A stretch of DNA of 5,775 bases from assembly GCA_021789395.1 (NCBI GenBank), contig JAJYJP010000053.1:1-5775 (forward strand). The letters are read 5' to 3'. Made by a program: the position numbers and the translations under genes. The notes under the pieces are model-generated. The model was not told the origin of the DNA. It was given only the letters and a program-made list of their open reading frames with translations, and made no database searches. Of the stretch, positions 1 through 5,656 are shown one piece after another; within the stretch, counting starts at the first letter, position 1; the number at the start of each line of letters is the position of its first letter. This DNA comes from a bacterium. GTDB taxonomy: Bacteria; Patescibacteriota; Minisyncoccia; Moranbacterales; UBA2206.

Positions 1-129
1 ATCCTTTCTGTAAATAATTTTCCCGCCTTGATTGATGTGGGGCGGAGGAAAATATAGTTTAAGGTTGCTTTTGCAGCCCCAAAGCTTTTCGGGAATTATC
101 CCGATAAGCTCTTTCACGGTATGTTTCAT
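1..129 (-). CDS. 5'-partial hypothetical protein, divergent from the dcw cluster
   Basis: Reading the minus strand from the ATG at 129-127, the frame stays open for 43 codons to the window edge, beginning MKHTVKELIGIIPEKLWGCK. The start is well supported: a full Shine-Dalgarno AAGGAGGTGG lies at 146-137, seven bases before the ATG, and a sigma-70-type promoter sits upstream at 211-183. I do not recognise the family. The visible part is a short amphipathic N-terminus followed by a proline-rich stretch (YFPPPHINQGGK, residues 26-37), with no signal peptide or membrane segment. It is transcribed away from mraZ, so it is not part of the division operon. Codons 7-16 coincide with a long imperfect palindrome (83-110). 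Without the rest of the protein no function can be given. That it is a real gene rests mainly on the ribosome binding site and promoter. Confidence 0.6.
   Translation of the reverse strand, partial: MKHTVKELIGIIPEKLWGCKSNLKLYFPPPHINQGGKIIYRKD
83..110. repeat. Imperfect 28-bp palindrome inside the start of the divergent gene
   Basis: AGCTT (83-87) pairs with AAGCT (106-110), and TCGGGA (89-94) pairs with TCCCGA (99-104). There is one T/T mismatch (88/105) and a four-base ATTA centre, giving 11 of 12 paired positions. It begins 19 bases into the coding region of the minus-strand gene, so as RNA it would form a strong hairpin just after the start codon, and as DNA it could be an operator. No T-run follows in either direction, so it does not look like a terminator. 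It may be a coding coincidence. Confidence 0.5.
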
Positions 130-182
130 TTGGGAACCACCTCCTTGTTTTCTATGCCCACCAACATAGTATTTTTGTATAT

Positions 183-211
183 ACGATATAGTCTCGAGCG
201 TTTTTGGTCAA
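183..211 (-). promoter_or_regulatory. Predicted sigma-70-type promoter for the divergent minus-strand gene
   Basis: On the minus strand TTGACC (211-206) serves as a -35 element (5 of 6 to consensus). After exactly 17 bases comes TATCGT (188-183), a weaker -10 element (4 of 6). Transcription would start near 176, leaving a leader of about 47 bases before the ATG at 129, with the Shine-Dalgarno at 146-137. The position and orientation match the partial gene, which supports both calls. Confidence 0.45.
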
Positions 212-225
212 GAATTGGCCCAAAG

Positions 226-354
226 ATGAGATTTAAATTAATATGTAAGCACGTGAAAGGCGCGCGCTTGAACGAGCTGCAAGAAGCGGACGTGATCGTT
301 GAATCTTTGGATAAGGTGATGGAGAAAATAAATAATAACAACCTTGGCTGGTAA
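226..354 (+). pseudogene. Short reading frame resembling the C-terminal tail of a larger protein, perhaps HAD-like; possible gene remnant
   Basis: From the ATG at 226 the frame encodes 42 residues, with a core RLNELQEADVIVESLDKVME. This stretch looks protein-like: alternating charged and hydrophobic residues, and a pattern close to the end of HAD-superfamily phosphatases, where an 'eel..AD.vidSL.el' segment closes the fold. There is no Shine-Dalgarno before the ATG. The same frame stays open back to an ATG at 121, but that part covers the promoter and ribosome binding site of the divergent gene and does not look like protein. A probable terminator follows 17 bases after the stop, as expected for a true gene end. 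My reading is a 3' remnant of a gene that lost its 5' part. It could also be a tiny intact gene or chance. The family assignment is from pattern memory only. Confidence 0.3.
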
Positions 355-371
355 AATATAATTGTTGTAAC

Positions 372-400
372 AAAAAGCGGCTTAAACCGGCTGTTTTTTT
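372..400 (+). terminator. Probable rho-independent terminator, possibly bidirectional
   Basis: AGCGG (376-380) pairs with CCGGCT (387-392) with one bulged G, around a CTTAAA loop. The stem can be extended by A-rich and T-rich flanks with one mismatch, and a run of seven T follows at 394-400. It lies 17 bases after the stop at 354 and just before the dcw promoter, so it would insulate mraZ from upstream + strand transcription. The minus-strand reading also ends in a short T-run, so it could act both ways. Confidence 0.5.
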
Positions 401-425
401 ATTTTCTCCTGTGGATAACTTTGTG

Positions 426-454
426 TTGACCGATGTTTTGTGGTGGGGTAAAAT
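426..454 (+). promoter_or_regulatory. Predicted main promoter of the dcw operon (Pmra)
   Basis: TTGACC (426-431, 5 of 6 to the -35 consensus) is followed after exactly 17 bases by TAAAAT (449-454, 5 of 6 to the -10 consensus). Transcription would start near 461, giving an mraZ leader of about 63 bases. No other comparably good promoter is evident between here and murF, which fits one transcript for all five genes. GTGG-type motifs overlap the spacer (440-448) and recur just downstream of the predicted start. Confidence 0.65.
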
Positions 455-471
455 AGAGTCATAGACAATAT

Positions 472-487
472 AAGTGGGGGAAAGTGG
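472..487 (+). promoter_or_regulatory. Candidate MraZ operator: tandem AAGTGG boxes 10 bp apart
   Basis: AAGTGG occurs at 472-477 and again at 482-487, exactly one helical turn apart, just downstream of the predicted transcription start. Related GTGG and GTGGGG motifs at 440-443 and 443-448 abut the -10 element. Known MraZ proteins bind tandem G-rich repeats with about 10-bp periodicity upstream of mraZ (TGGGN repeats in E. coli, AAAGTG-type boxes in Mycoplasma). The boxes therefore fit repression or modulation of this operon by its own first product. Binding is inferred from position and sequence only. Confidence 0.55.
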
Positions 488-523
488 TAAATTGAAAAGT
501 TAACATCCTCCGCGTTTCGTATT

Positions 524-958
524 ATGTTCATCGGCGAGTATTCACATTCCATCGATCCGAAAAAAAGATTGGCTGTGCCAAGCAAATTTCGCGGTGAATT
601 GAAAAGCAAAGTCGTGATAACCAGAGGCTTGGACAAGTGTCTGTTCCTCTATCCGATGAAAGCTTGGGAAGCGTTGGCCGGAAAACTGGGAACGTTGCCG
701 GTCGGAGAATCGGGTACCCGAAGCTTTACGCGTCTGATGCTGGCCGGAGCGATTGATGTCGATGTTGACAAGCAAGGCAGAATTTTGATTCCGGACTATT
801 TGAAAGAATACGCCGGACTGGCCAAGGATGTGGTGATTGCCGGTTTGTACAATCGTTTGGAAATCTGGGACGAAGAGAAATGGAATGAATACAAGAAAAA
901 CGCCGAGAAAAATACGGACGACATCGCCGAACAATTGGGAAAACTAGGAGTGTATTAA
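524..958 (+). CDS. mraZ: MraZ, DNA-binding regulator of the dcw cluster
   Basis: This 144-residue protein matches the usual length of MraZ, a ring-forming transcription factor that binds repeats ahead of its own operon. It shows two SpoVT/AbrB-like halves, each with the family DxxxR signature: DPKKR at residues 11-15 and DKQGR at 82-86. The N-terminal MFIGEYSHSIDPKKR and the GLDKCLFLYP block (35-44) are classic. A charged helical tail (about 113-144) follows. The ATG at 524 is chosen because MFIGEY is the conserved family start. No Shine-Dalgarno precedes it, and the leader instead contains TCCTCC (506-511), which resembles the anti-Shine-Dalgarno. It is the first gene of the operon, and its last bases hold the ribosome binding site of rsmH. 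The likely targets are the GTGG boxes at 472-487. Confidence 0.97.
   Translation: MFIGEYSHSIDPKKRLAVPSKFRGELKSKVVITRGLDKCLFLYPMKAWEALAGKLGTLPVGESGTRSFTRLMLAGAIDVDVDKQGRILIPDYLKEYAGLAKDVVIAGLYNRLEIWDEEKWNEYKKNAEKNTDDIAEQLGKLGVY
946..950 (+). promoter_or_regulatory. Shine-Dalgarno of rsmH inside the mraZ 3' end
   Basis: AGGAG lies nine bases before the rsmH ATG at 960 and within the last codons of mraZ. It fixes the rsmH start and suggests that the two genes are translated in a coupled manner, since the mraZ stop at 956-958 is separated from the next ATG by one base. Confidence 0.8.
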
Positions 959-959
959 T

Positions 960-1910
960 ATGACCATTCACAAATCAGTTTTACTGAACGAAACAATCGA
1001 CGGATTGAATTTGAAAGAAAGCGCGATAGTCGTGGACGCGACCTTGGGCGGCGGAGGACACAGTTTGGAAATTCTGAAACGGATCGGTCCGGGCGGAAAA
1101 TTGGTGGCGATTGACCGTGATGAAGAAGCGCTCGAAAGATTTCGAAAGAGAGTTGAAGAATCGAAAGGTGATAATTTTTTTCTGGCGAACATCAAGATTG
1201 TCAAAGCCAATTTTGCGGAGATAGAAGTTATTGTAAAAGATTTAGGAATTGCAGGCGTGGACGGAATTGTGGCGGATCTGGGGTTCTCTTCCGATCAGAT
1301 GGAAGATATTGAACGGGGGTTGAGTTTTCAGAGTGAAGGGCCGCTCGACATGCGGCTGGACCGGAGCCAAGAGTTGACCGCTCATCAAATCGTCAATGAA
1401 TATCCGCAAGCAGAATTAGAATATATTTTAAAAAATTACGGAGAAGAAAAGTTTTTCAAAGGTATCGTTAAAAAAATAATCGAAGCGAGACAAAAGAAGC
1501 CGATTGAAATGACCACCGAGCTGGCGGAAATAGTCGGGAGCGCCATTCCGGAAAAATTCAAGCACGGCAAAATCGATCCGGCAACTAAGACTTTCCAAGC
1601 CGTTCGGATTGAAACGAATAAAGAATTGGAAAGTTTGGAAAAGTTTCTGCCAGACGCGATCGAAAGTCTGAAGGCGGGAGGAAGATTGGCTGTCATTTCG
1701 TTCCATTCATTGGAAGATCGAATCGTTAAAAATATGTTTCGGGAAAATGCTAGGGGATGCATTTGCCCGCCAGAATTTCCGGAGTGCCGGTGCGGTCGGA
1801 AGTCGGTGATCAAAATAATCACCAAAAAACCGATCGGGCCGAGCGAGGCGGAAATCGTTGCAAATCCGCGGTCACGGAGCGCCAAGCTTCGGATCTGCGA
1901 AAAAATTTAA
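960..1910 (+). CDS. rsmH: 16S rRNA (cytosine(1402)-N4)-methyltransferase RsmH (MraW)
   Basis: RsmH uses S-adenosylmethionine to methylate N4 of C1402 in the decoding centre of 16S rRNA. At 316 residues it has the usual length. Visible signatures in order are HKSVLLNET (4-12), the SAM-binding glycine loop in DATLGGGGHS (26-35), AIDRDEEAL (50-58), DGIVADLGFSSDQ (101-113) followed by RGLSF, GPLDMRLD (127-134), DPATKTFQAVRIETNKEL (206-223), and the late catalytic-fold motif AVISFHSLEDRIVK (244-257). The C-terminus carries the family cysteine cluster CICPPEFPECRCG (C267, C269, C276, C278) and the PRSRSAKLR ending. The start is set by the AGGAG at 946-950. The only oddity is a slightly long charged stretch around residues 60-85 between motifs. 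It lies one base after mraZ, the classical order. Confidence 0.97.
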   Translation: MTIHKSVLLNETIDGLNLKESAIVVDATLGGGGHSLEILKRIGPGGKLVAIDRDEEALERFRKRVEESKGDNFFLANIKIVKANFAEIEVIVKDLGIAGVDGIVADLGFSSDQMEDIERGLSFQSEGPLDMRLDRSQELTAHQIVNEYPQAELEYILKNYGEEKFFKGIVKKIIEARQKKPIEMTTELAEIVGSAIPEKFKHGKIDPATKTFQAVRIETNKELESLEKFLPDAIESLKAGGRLAVISFHSLEDRIVKNMFRENARGCICPPEFPECRCGRKSVIKIITKKPIGPSEAEIVANPRSRSAKLRICEKI

Positions 1911-1940
1911 AAAATAAAAAAATAATAAAAATACATTCAT

Positions 1941-1959
1941 TTTTCAGGGGGACTGAAAA
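1941..1959 (+). promoter_or_regulatory. Hairpin with the ftsL ribosome binding site in its loop
   Basis: TTTTCAG (1941-1947) and CTGAAAA (1953-1959) form a perfect 7-bp stem around the loop GGGGA (1948-1952). The only Shine-Dalgarno-like sequence before ftsL, AGGGGGA (1946-1952), is essentially that loop. It lies 10 bases before the ATG at 1963 and 7 before a possible TTG at 1960. The A/T-rich stretch 1911-1940 before it holds no other signal I can see. The hairpin could present or restrict the ribosome binding site; this is inferred. Confidence 0.5.
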
Positions 1960-1962
1960 TTG

Positions 1963-2364
1963 ATGTCGAAAATCATAACTAATACGACATTGCTCCAAAA
2001 AAATCGTCCAATCAAAAGAGGCGCGGCTTTGTCGAGCAAAAAAGAAATAATCATTAAAAAAACAGACAACGCTCTCAAAGGCAGAGCGAAAATCGGATTG
2101 ACGGGAATCATGGTTTTGAGCATGCTCTTATTTGCCAGCGGCTTCTATCTATATCAGGTAAACAGCGTCGTGACGGCGGGATTGGAGCTGCAGGACCTGC
2201 AAGGCAAGATCCAACAATATCAGAACGAAGGAAATAATCTGGAAATAAAATCGACCGAACTGCAGTCTACTTACAATCTCGAAAAATCGGTCAAAAGCAT
2301 GGGTTTGGTCAGTCCGACGAATGTCTCTTACATAGAACTGAACGGTCCGGTGGCTATGAAGTAA
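1963..2364 (+). CDS. ftsL: FtsL-like septum protein (small bitopic membrane protein)
   Basis: This 133-residue protein has the architecture of FtsL/DivIC-type division proteins, which bridge the divisome and help activate the septal synthase FtsW-FtsI. A basic cytoplasmic N-terminus of about 43 residues is followed by one membrane helix (about 44-66, IGLTGIMVLSMLLFASGFYL), a heptad-like coiled coil outside the cell (about 74-107), and a short tail with SMGLVSPTNVSYIEL (112-126), which matches the 'lGMv.P....i' ending typical of FtsL. The sequence itself is poorly conserved in this family, so the assignment rests on topology, this tail motif and the position between rsmH and ftsI. The ATG at 1963 is preferred; TTG at 1960 would add one residue and sits closer to the ribosome binding site. 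A 52-base gap separates it from rsmH. Confidence 0.8.
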   Translation: MSKIITNTTLLQKNRPIKRGAALSSKKEIIIKKTDNALKGRAKIGLTGIMVLSMLLFASGFYLYQVNSVVTAGLELQDLQGKIQQYQNEGNNLEIKSTELQSTYNLEKSVKSMGLVSPTNVSYIELNGPVAMK

Positions 2365-2394
2365 GCGCGGAATAATTCAATATATCTTTTAGAA

Positions 2395-4311
2395 ATGTCA
2401 GAAGTCAGGAATGTAAAAAGAAATCAGGGAAATAAAAAACGGGATTTTTCAAATTGGAGGATATATGCTCTGATTTTTTTAATTTTATTTGTCGTCCTGA
2501 GCATCCTGGTGAAACTTTATTCCATCCAGGTCATCAATTATGGTTCATACAAAGCGCTGGCCGACGATGAGCATAGTTTGTTCAAAAAGCTCGTTCCGAG
2601 CCGGGGAGAGATTTATCTGCAAGACAATGACGGCCTTTTTCCGGCGGCGGTGAATAAGGAATCACAGATGGTCTATGCGGTACCGAAAGAAATCAGCAAT
2701 CCGACCCAGACGGCCCAAGAGCTGGCGGACGCGCTACAACTTAACGAAAGCGATTTGGTCAAACAATTAAGCAAGCCCAACGATACTTATGAACCGATCG
2801 AACACAAGTTGAGCGACGCTGAAGTTCAAAAGATCCAAGACCTGAAACTAAAAGGAGTCTATCTGGCGCCGGAAGTTTATCGCTATTATCCTTCGGACGA
2901 ACTGGCGGCCAATGTCTTGGGATTTTTGGGCTGGAAGGAAAATACTCTGGCTGGACGTTATGGCATTGAAGCGTCGTTTGAAAATGAGTTGAAAGGCAAA
3001 CCGGGAACGGTGTTGCAAGACTTAACGACTTCTGGCAACTGGGCGGCGGTTGGTAAGCAAGAAATTACTCAAGCAACTGATGGCGATAGCTTGGTTTTAA
3101 CAATTGACCGCAATGTCCAATACGAGGCGGAAAATTTATTGAAAAGCGCGATTGAAAAATATCAGGCAGACAGTGGAAGCGCCGTGGTCATGGATCCGAA
3201 GACCGGCAAGGTGCTGGCAATGGCCGACTATCCGACTTTTAATCCGAATGATTATTCGCAAGTTTCCAATATGAGTGATTACATCAATTCGACCGTGAGC
3301 GACGCCTATGAGCCCGGCAGTATCTTTAAGGCAATTACGATGGCGGCCGGACTCGACAGTGGCAAAATTACGCCGGATACAACCTACACTGATACGGGAG
3401 CAGTCCATATTGATGGCTATACTATTAAGAATGCTCTATTGAAAGCCTACGGCGTCCAGACGATGACGCAGGTCTTGGAACTTTCGTTGAACACCGGAGC
3501 GATCTTTGCTGAACAGCAGATCGGTAATCAAAATTTTTTAAATTACGTAAAACGTTTCGGTTTCGGAGCGAAAACCGGCATCGATCTTCCCGGAGAAAGC
3601 GCCGGAAATTTGTCCAATCTTGATAACGTCAATAGTAAAATCGATTATTATACTGCCTCGTTCGGACAGGGCATCACGATAACACCGATCCAATTGGTGA
3701 CGGCCTACAGTGCGATCGCTAACGGCGGAGAACTGATGAAGCCGCAGATTGTGGATAAGATAATCCATCCGGACGGCAGCGCGGAAACAATCCAGCCGCA
3801 GCCGGTACGCCGGGTGATTTCGGAAAAGGCCGCGCAAGAAGCTGCGCAAATGCTTCGTGCCGTAGTGACTAAGGGGGACGGCGGATTGGCCGATGTTCCA
3901 GGTTATCAGGTGGTCGGCAAGACCGGAACGGCCCAGGTTGCCAGTACTGATTCGCGCGGCTATGCGAACGGCATCACGATCGGATCTTTCGCCGGCTTTG
4001 CGCCGATGAATAATCCGAAATTCGTAGTTTTGGTCGAAATTGTCAATCCGAAAGCCATCGAGTGGGCGGAATTCAGCGCGGCACCGACCTTTGGCGAACT
4101 TATGAAATTTCTGCTAGACTACTACAACGTGCCTCCGACGGAAAAATATACCGCGGCGGATATGGTCAGATTTGACCAAGAGCATGATCTTCAGGATTAT
4201 TTTCTGCAGAACCAAAATTCTGACGGAACCGGCGGCACAAGCAATGGCGGCACGGGCGCTGTAAGCATAAACAGTAATAATAACAATGAAAGCGGCAAAG
4301 CAAACAACTAA
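2395..4311 (+). CDS. ftsI: Class B penicillin-binding protein, septal peptidoglycan transpeptidase (FtsI/PBP2 type)
   Basis: This 638-residue membrane-anchored enzyme cross-links peptide stems of peptidoglycan outside the membrane, probably at the septum with FtsW. A basic N-terminus (1-21) precedes one membrane helix (about 22-42). The dimerisation domain starts at PSRGEIY (68-74) and extends to about 225, with YYPSDELAANVLGF (164-177) typical. The transpeptidase domain has all three active-site motifs: SIFK (catalytic S309, K312) in YEPGSIFK, SLN (364-366) and KTG (509-511) in VGKTGTAQ. There are no PASTA domains. The C-terminus (about 605-638) is a low-complexity Asn/Gly/Ser tail, probably disordered. 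No clear Shine-Dalgarno precedes the ATG at 2395, which lies 30 bases after ftsL. The last 26 bases overlap murF. In the classical cluster murE would follow, but here it is absent. Confidence 0.95.
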   Translation: MSEVRNVKRNQGNKKRDFSNWRIYALIFLILFVVLSILVKLYSIQVINYGSYKALADDEHSLFKKLVPSRGEIYLQDNDGLFPAAVNKESQMVYAVPKEISNPTQTAQELADALQLNESDLVKQLSKPNDTYEPIEHKLSDAEVQKIQDLKLKGVYLAPEVYRYYPSDELAANVLGFLGWKENTLAGRYGIEASFENELKGKPGTVLQDLTTSGNWAAVGKQEITQATDGDSLVLTIDRNVQYEAENLLKSAIEKYQADSGSAVVMDPKTGKVLAMADYPTFNPNDYSQVSNMSDYINSTVSDAYEPGSIFKAITMAAGLDSGKITPDTTYTDTGAVHIDGYTIKNALLKAYGVQTMTQVLELSLNTGAIFAEQQIGNQNFLNYVKRFGFGAKTGIDLPGESAGNLSNLDNVNSKIDYYTASFGQGITITPIQLVTAYSAIANGGELMKPQIVDKIIHPDGSAETIQPQPVRRVISEKAAQEAAQMLRAVVTKGDGGLADVPGYQVVGKTGTAQVASTDSRGYANGITIGSFAGFAPMNNPKFVVLVEIVNPKAIEWAEFSAAPTFGELMKFLLDYYNVPPTEKYTAADMVRFDQEHDLQDYFLQNQNSDGTGGTSNGGTGAVSINSNNNNESGKANN

Positions 4312-5605
4312 AAAAGTGGCATTTCTCAAGGCATCGCTCCGGGTGATGGCTGCTTTGGTTTTGAAAAAATATAATCCCAAGATCGTAAGCATCACTGGAT
4401 CGGTCGGAAAAACTTCCGCCAAGGAAGCGATTTTTACGGTTTTGGAAAAAAAATTCCGAGTGCGGAGGAATGAAAAAAATTATAACAACGAGATCGGGTT
4501 ACCACTGACGATCATTGGAGCGGATAGCGGAGAATCATCGATCCTTGGCTGGCTGAAAGTTTTTTTAAAATGGTTGGGCATCATGATCTGGCCTTTGGAA
4601 TATCCGGAGATCCTGATTTTGGAAATGGGGGCGGATATGCCGGGCGACATCGCTTACTTGACCAGTTTCGTCAAATCTAACATTGGAATCATCACTGAAA
4701 TTTCCCAAAGCCACATTGAATTTTTTGGCAGCCTGGAAAATATCGCCAAAGAAAAAGGTATGCTCGTGACCGGTCTGGAAGAAAAGGCTTTGGCGGTCTT
4801 GAATGTCGATAACGCTTACGCTGTAAAATTACGCAAAGAAACAAAATCTCGGGTGATGACTTTCGGTTTTGCTGAAGAAGCGGATATTCGGGTGACCGAT
4901 GTCGCTTTCAATTATTCGGAAGACCAGAAAAATATCAAAGGTCTCAGTTTTAAATTGAATTACGGAGGCACGACCATTCCGATGCGTCTCAATAATGTGC
5001 TGGCGAAACATCAGGTTTACGCCGCTTTGGCGGCAGCGGCGGTCGGGTTGGAATTCGGAATGAATCTGGTCGAGATCGGCGCGGCTTTGGAAAATTTTTC
5101 CTTGCCGTACGGCCGGATGAATCTCATTGCCGGAATAAAAAATTCTTTGATCATCGATGACACGTACAATGCTTCACCGTCGGCGACGCTGGCCGCGCTG
5201 GAGGTGTTAGGTCAGATCAAAGCGCCGAGAAAAATTGCTGTTCTGGGAGACATGTTGGAATTGGGAGTGAAGACCGAAGAGAGTCATCGGATAATCGGCG
5301 AAAAAATTGTACATAATAAGATCGACATTTTTTTTGCAGTAGGAATTAGAATGAAATTTGCTGTCGCTGTCCTGGAGGGACATAATTTTTCTAAAGAAAA
5401 TATTTTTAGTTTTGAAAATCCGATAGAAGCGGGGAAAAAATTGAAGGAAATGATTAAAGAAGGTGATCTGATTTTAGTAAAAGGATCGCAGGGGATGCGG
5501 ATGGAAAAGGTGGTTGAAAAAATCATGGCGGAGCCATTGCAAGCCCCGAAACTTTTGTGTCGCCAGTCGGAGAAGTGGCAAAAAACTCCTTTCAAGCGCG
5601 TCTAA
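4286..5605 (+). CDS. murF: UDP-N-acetylmuramoyl-tripeptide--D-alanyl-D-alanine ligase (MurF), lacking the N-terminal domain
   Basis: MurF joins D-Ala-D-Ala to UDP-MurNAc-tripeptide with ATP in the cytoplasm, the last soluble precursor step. Visible motifs are the P-loop GSVGKTS (38-44), the MurF-type NYNNEIGLPLT (65-75), LEMGADMPGDI (112-122), SHIEFFGSLENIAKEKG (142-158), LPYGRMN (273-279), DDTYNASPSAT (291-301), LGDMLELG (320-327) and KGSQGMRME (399-407). These include the NNEIG and DDTYNASP blocks that separate MurF from MurC, D and E. The P-loop is only about 37 residues in, whereas E. coli MurF has roughly 100 residues before it, so the substrate-binding first domain is missing. A hydrophobic Trp-rich insert (about 82-108) lies between motifs. 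The start at 4286 overlaps ftsI by 26 bases without a Shine-Dalgarno, suggesting coupling. An in-frame ATG at 4346 would remove part of the LxxLVLKKYxPKI lead-in that I consider conserved. Confidence 0.92.
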   Translation: MKAAKQTTKKVAFLKASLRVMAALVLKKYNPKIVSITGSVGKTSAKEAIFTVLEKKFRVRRNEKNYNNEIGLPLTIIGADSGESSILGWLKVFLKWLGIMIWPLEYPEILILEMGADMPGDIAYLTSFVKSNIGIITEISQSHIEFFGSLENIAKEKGMLVTGLEEKALAVLNVDNAYAVKLRKETKSRVMTFGFAEEADIRVTDVAFNYSEDQKNIKGLSFKLNYGGTTIPMRLNNVLAKHQVYAALAAAAVGLEFGMNLVEIGAALENFSLPYGRMNLIAGIKNSLIIDDTYNASPSATLAALEVLGQIKAPRKIAVLGDMLELGVKTEESHRIIGEKIVHNKIDIFFAVGIRMKFAVAVLEGHNFSKENIFSFENPIEAGKKLKEMIKEGDLILVKGSQGMRMEKVVEKIMAEPLQAPKLLCRQSEKWQKTPFKRV

Positions 5606-5626
5606 TTTTTTAAGTGGAGACTGATT

Positions 5627-5656
5627 AAAAGGCTTATTGAAAACCTTTTTTGTTTT
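5627..5656. terminator. Weak bidirectional terminator between murF and the transposase
   Basis: AAAAGG (5627-5632) pairs with CCTTTT (5644-5649) around an 11-base loop. The + strand continues with T-rich sequence to 5656, and the minus strand with a shorter T-run. It lies between two converging genes, 22 bases after the murF stop and overlapping the transposase stop, where a shared terminator is expected. The stem is short and A/T-rich, so confidence is limited. Confidence 0.4.

Noticed and set aside
121..225. Upstream extension of the short frame at 226-354 to an ATG at 121
   Set aside because: This part covers the Shine-Dalgarno and promoter of the divergent gene, lacks its own ribosome binding site and does not look like protein.
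382..636. Minus-strand frame across the dcw promoter and the mraZ start
   Set aside because: It is antisense to the promoter, the operator boxes and the conserved MraZ N-terminus, with no start signals.
542..934. Long minus-strand open frame antisense to mraZ
   Set aside because: It lies fully inside the well-supported mraZ gene, has no ribosome binding site and a protein sequence without recognisable pattern.
1436..1885. 149-codon minus-strand frame antisense to rsmH
   Set aside because: It is a shadow of rsmH, which has all family motifs on the + strand; no independent start signal is seen.
1757..1963. Small + strand frame overlapping the end of rsmH and running to the ftsL start
   Set aside because: It overlaps the conserved cysteine-rich end of rsmH in another frame and has no ribosome binding site; its composition looks like out-of-frame translation.
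960..5605. Possible recoded TGA (as in Absconditabacteria or Gracilibacteria)
   Set aside because: All five genes are intact under the standard code and end in TAA, with no internal TGA needing readthrough.
5606..5654. Terminal inverted repeat of an insertion sequence (for example starting TGGAGACTG at 5614)
   Set aside because: The opposite end lies outside the window, so no repeat pair or target duplication can be shown.
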